From: JAVBLW01 sp031553215
GTDB lineage: Bacteria > Bacillota_I > Bacilli_A > Acholeplasmatales > Anaeroplasmataceae
Reading direction: 5' to 3'
Assembly: GCA_031553215.1 (NCBI GenBank)
Contig: JAVBLW010000006.1
Span: forward strand, 368,281 to 432,280
DNA: 64,000 nucleotides
The notes under the pieces were generated by a model. It made no database searches. It was not told where the DNA came from and was given only the letters and a program-made list of their open reading frames with translations. Within the stretch, counting starts at the first letter, position 1, and each line of letters opens with the position of its first letter. A program made the position numbers and the translations under genes. Shown here in pieces: positions 62,563 to 64,000 of the stretch.

Positions 62563-62800
62563 CATATTTATTTTTTGTGCTTTCTCCACCACGTATATGA
62601 CGTACAAGTTTATTATGCTCTAACAAGTCCTTTACCTGTGTATAAAGATCATAATCAATTTGTCTCAATTTTTCTGTCAAATCTTTATGAACTGTTGATT
62701 TAGAATAACCAACATATAGTGCTACTTCCCTAACCGTTGATTTATTTTCTAATATCATATTTGCCATATTCTTAACTCTATTAATTATCTCTATGTCCAT
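62522..62800 (-). CDS. spoIIID: Sporulation transcription factor SpoIIID
   Basis: A 92-residue helix-turn-helix DNA-binding protein of the mother cell. STVREVALYVGYSKSTVHKDLTEKL is the HTH and HIRGGESTKNKYVKE the basic C-terminal motif, both very close to Bacillus SpoIIID. AGAGGGG precedes the ATG. It follows spoIIQ as in Bacillus. The 3' end overlaps yigZ by 41 nt on the other strand. Confidence 0.95.
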   Translation of the reverse strand: MDIEIINRVKNMANMILENKSTVREVALYVGYSKSTVHKDLTEKLRQIDYDLYTQVKDLLEHNKLVRHIRGGESTKNKYVKESLQCHEIQVQ

Positions 62801-62817
62801 TATATCCCCTCTAGTAT

Positions 62818-62845
62818 ATTTTATGTAAAATTAAGAAATTTATAC
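62818..62845 (-). promoter_or_regulatory. Candidate sigma-E-type promoter of spoIIID
   Basis: CATAAAAT (62825-62818) resembles the sigma-E -10 CATACAMT; GTATAAAT (62845-62838), 12 nt upstream, resembles the -35. The spacer is slightly short. Bacillus spoIIID is under sigma-E. Confidence 0.35.
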
Positions 62846-62850
62846 GGATA

Positions 62851-62898
62851 AAAAAAAGACCATAAGGTCCTAGATTATAAAATCTATTTTCTTATGGT
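62851..62898 (-). terminator. Terminator after spoIIQ
   Basis: Two-tier stem: outer ACCATAAG / CTTATGGT, inner TAGATT / AATCTA, followed by T8 on the minus strand. Confidence 0.8.
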
Positions 62899-62902
62899 TT
62901 TT

Positions 62903-63559
62903 TTATTTCATACTACTGACTTCAGTTAATTGTTTTCCATAAATTATTGTTGGATCAACATAAGAAGAATTTATTAATAATTCAATAAATACATGAATAC
63001 CAGCTTCGTTATCTATAACTGATGTACCAGCAGTACCAATAGTACTATCTTCAGATAATTCTGCACCTTCTAATACTGATACAGAAGATAATGAACTGTA
63101 CTTCGTATACACATTATCATCATGATTTACAATAACTGTATATCCATTTAATTCATCATATTCTACTTTTGAAACAACACCAGCATACATGCAATTTACA
63201 GTAAATTTAGTATTATCTTGTTTTGCATATCCTACACCAGTTGATTCAATAAATCTTTCACCATTAAATATTGCAGCTTTTTCTAATTTTGCATCATCAT
63301 AATTGCTATCAAAAAAAGTTCTAACTGTTATACAATCTTCAGATACTGGAGATGTAAAATAATATGTTGTTGGAGTAATTGGACCAGTATTTCCTCCATC
63401 ATCAGGTAATTCTGTTCCTCCATCATTTATTACCGGGACATCCGTAGATAATGCATAGTTTGCAATAAAAATCACGCTAACAAATACGACAGACAAAATT
63501 CCTACGAATATCAATAGATCCTTTTTTTCACGTATAAAATTAAATATTTTTTCTTTCAT
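62903..63559 (-). CDS. spoIIQ: SpoIIQ-like forespore membrane protein (degenerate M23 peptidase)
   Basis: A 218-residue protein: short cytoplasmic N-terminus, one TM helix (about 17-36), a Gly/Pro/Asp linker, then a LytM/M23-like domain (about 95-210). The zinc motif is lost: no HxxxD, and the final HxH is IHVFIEL with only one His, as expected for a structural SpoIIQ. In Bacillus SpoIIQ pairs with SpoIIIAH across the engulfing membranes. ATG at 63559, GAGGTG 7 nt upstream. Gene order ywzB-spoIIQ-spoIIID supports the call. Confidence 0.85.
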   Translation of the reverse strand: MKEKIFNFIREKKDLLIFVGILSVVFVSVIFIANYALSTDVPVINDGGTELPDDGGNTGPITPTTYYFTSPVSEDCITVRTFFDSNYDDAKLEKAAIFNGERFIESTGVGYAKQDNTKFTVNCMYAGVVSKVEYDELNGYTVIVNHDDNVYTKYSSLSSVSVLEGAELSEDSTIGTAGTSVIDNEAGIHVFIELLINSSYVDPTIIYGKQLTEVSSMK

Positions 63560-63577
63560 CACTAATCACCTCAACTT

Positions 63578-63606
63578 TATTATTGACAGTTGATGAAAGA
63601 ATATAC
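63578..63606 (-). promoter_or_regulatory. Candidate sigma-F-type promoter of spoIIQ
   Basis: GTATA (63606-63602) and GTCAATAATA (63587-63578), spaced by 14 nt, approximate the forespore sigma-F pattern GYATA ... GGNNANAHTR with one mismatch in the GG. Bacillus spoIIQ is under sigma-F. Confidence 0.35.
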
Positions 63607-63619
63607 AAATTTTATCGAT

Positions 63620-63817
63620 TTATTGTGCTAAGGTATAAAAAACAGCAATCATTTCAGTTAATAAAAAGGACATAATGCATGACAAAATAACATACATACA
63701 TCTAATTTCAAACACCTTACCCGGTGTGAATATTTTTTCAATTTTAATAGCTCTTAAGCATCTAAAAGAGATTATATAAAATATACAAAAAAATAACATA
63801 TACAAATATAAATTCAT
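63620..63817 (-). CDS. DUF1146 family membrane protein (YwzB-like)
   Basis: A 65-residue protein with two TM helices around CLRAIKIEKIFTPGKVFEIR; the LR.IK.EK.F.PGK and MYVILSCIMSFLL segments fit DUF1146 (YwzB). In Bacilli it lies between the ATP synthase genes and spoIIQ. The start at 63817 has GGGTGATATA before ATG. Upstream is the IS element edge. Confidence 0.7.
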   Translation of the reverse strand: MNLYLYMLFFCIFYIISFRCLRAIKIEKIFTPGKVFEIRCMYVILSCIMSFLLTEMIAVFYTLAQ

Positions 63818-63867
63818 TATATCACCCACAAAATTATAGCACATAAATAAAAAAACTCCAAATATAG

Positions 63868-64000
63868 TGAACCCTTAAAGTTGGACTTTAAGTGAAATTA
63901 ATTTAATACTACATTATTTAAGGATTGATGTCTATATTGTATAGGCGTTAATCCTTTTAATTTTGTAATTATTCTTTTGTTGTTGTAATAATCTATATAC
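63868..64000. mobile_element. End of an IS3-family insertion sequence (IS150 group-like)
   Basis: The element's 3' end, running off the window. It begins with TGAACCCTTAAAGTTGGACT (probable terminal inverted repeat, TG end), followed by the end of its transposase. The other end is not visible. It stands about 50 nt upstream of the DUF1146 gene. Confidence 0.75.
63898..64000 (-). CDS. IS3-family transposase OrfB, C-terminal fragment (partial)
   Basis: Thirty-three C-terminal residues with YIDYYNNKRI-x-KLKGLTPIQYR, the classic end of the IS3/IS150 DDE transposase OrfB (integrase core). The rest lies beyond the right edge. Confidence 0.9.
   Translation of the reverse strand, partial: YIDYYNNKRIITKLKGLTPIQYRHQSLNNVVLN

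Noticed and set aside
1..64000. Mycoplasma-type genetic code (TGA = Trp)
   Set aside because: Several genes end in TGA (for example the gltD-like gene, walJ and the 28-codon ORF) and tryptophan is encoded by TGG.

Overview
This is an AT-rich (roughly 30% GC by eye), gene-dense chromosomal segment of an anaerobic, low-GC Gram-positive bacterium of the Bacilli / Erysipelotrichia / Turicibacter-like lineage. The evidence is a sufCDSUB operon, the walJ-rlmH pair, a ywzB-like gene next to spoIIQ and spoIIID (endospore formation), a YjcZ-like small protein, oxygen-sensitive enzymes (pyruvate:ferredoxin oxidoreductase, class III ribonucleotide reductase with its activase) and lipoproteins with Gram-positive lipoboxes. 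TGA is used as a stop, so this is not a Mycoplasma-type code. Almost everything lies on the minus strand; only yigZ and a 35-codon YjcZ-like gene are on the plus strand. Ribosome binding sites are clear (AGGAG, or GGTGATTTT just before ATG). Nearly every transcription unit ends in a recognisable hairpin plus T-run, and promoters often carry an extended -10 (TGnTATAAT).

Layout from left to right: the start of a membrane-anchored Mur-ligase-like gene and an alpha/beta hydrolase (1-1055); a SUF iron-sulfur operon ending in a MATE exporter (1117-7186); an unusual FUSC-HAD fusion and a 28-codon membrane peptide (7262-8727); nfo; a TrpXYZ-type ABC importer (9675-12443); PFOR and a FabT-like MarR regulator (12594-16814); two tandem 4-TM paralogues; typA; a HEPN-like unknown; nrdDG; a Cys-rich small protein; pyk; a lipoprotein; a flotillin; a 728-residue orphan (29479-31662); tRNA-Arg(ACG) and tRNA-Asp(GTC); and a DUF1508 membrane protein.

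From 33321 to 41180 lies an aromatic amino acid operon, aroF-tyrA-aroB-aroA-aroQ(CM)-aroE-aroC-gltD-like. It is preceded by a ~350-nt leader with a consensus promoter, a well-initiated 34-codon peptide ending in Tyr/Tyr/Phe codons, mutually exclusive hairpins and a terminator just before aroF. This is a strong candidate for a transcription attenuator and is the most interesting element here. The operon lacks aroD/aroQ dehydratase, aroK and pheA.

The remainder holds cspA, two degV paralogues, leuS, the hexuronate operon uxaBAC, walJ-rlmH-MATE, two giant parvulin-like lipoproteins in tandem, yhaM-cca, yigZ, and a sporulation block (spoIIID, spoIIQ, DUF1146) that ends at an IS3-family element running off the right edge.

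Metabolically the window points to fermentation of sugars and uronic acids through pyruvate kinase and PFOR, ferredoxin-dependent anaerobic physiology, partial self-sufficiency in aromatic amino acids with an accompanying import system, and sporulation.
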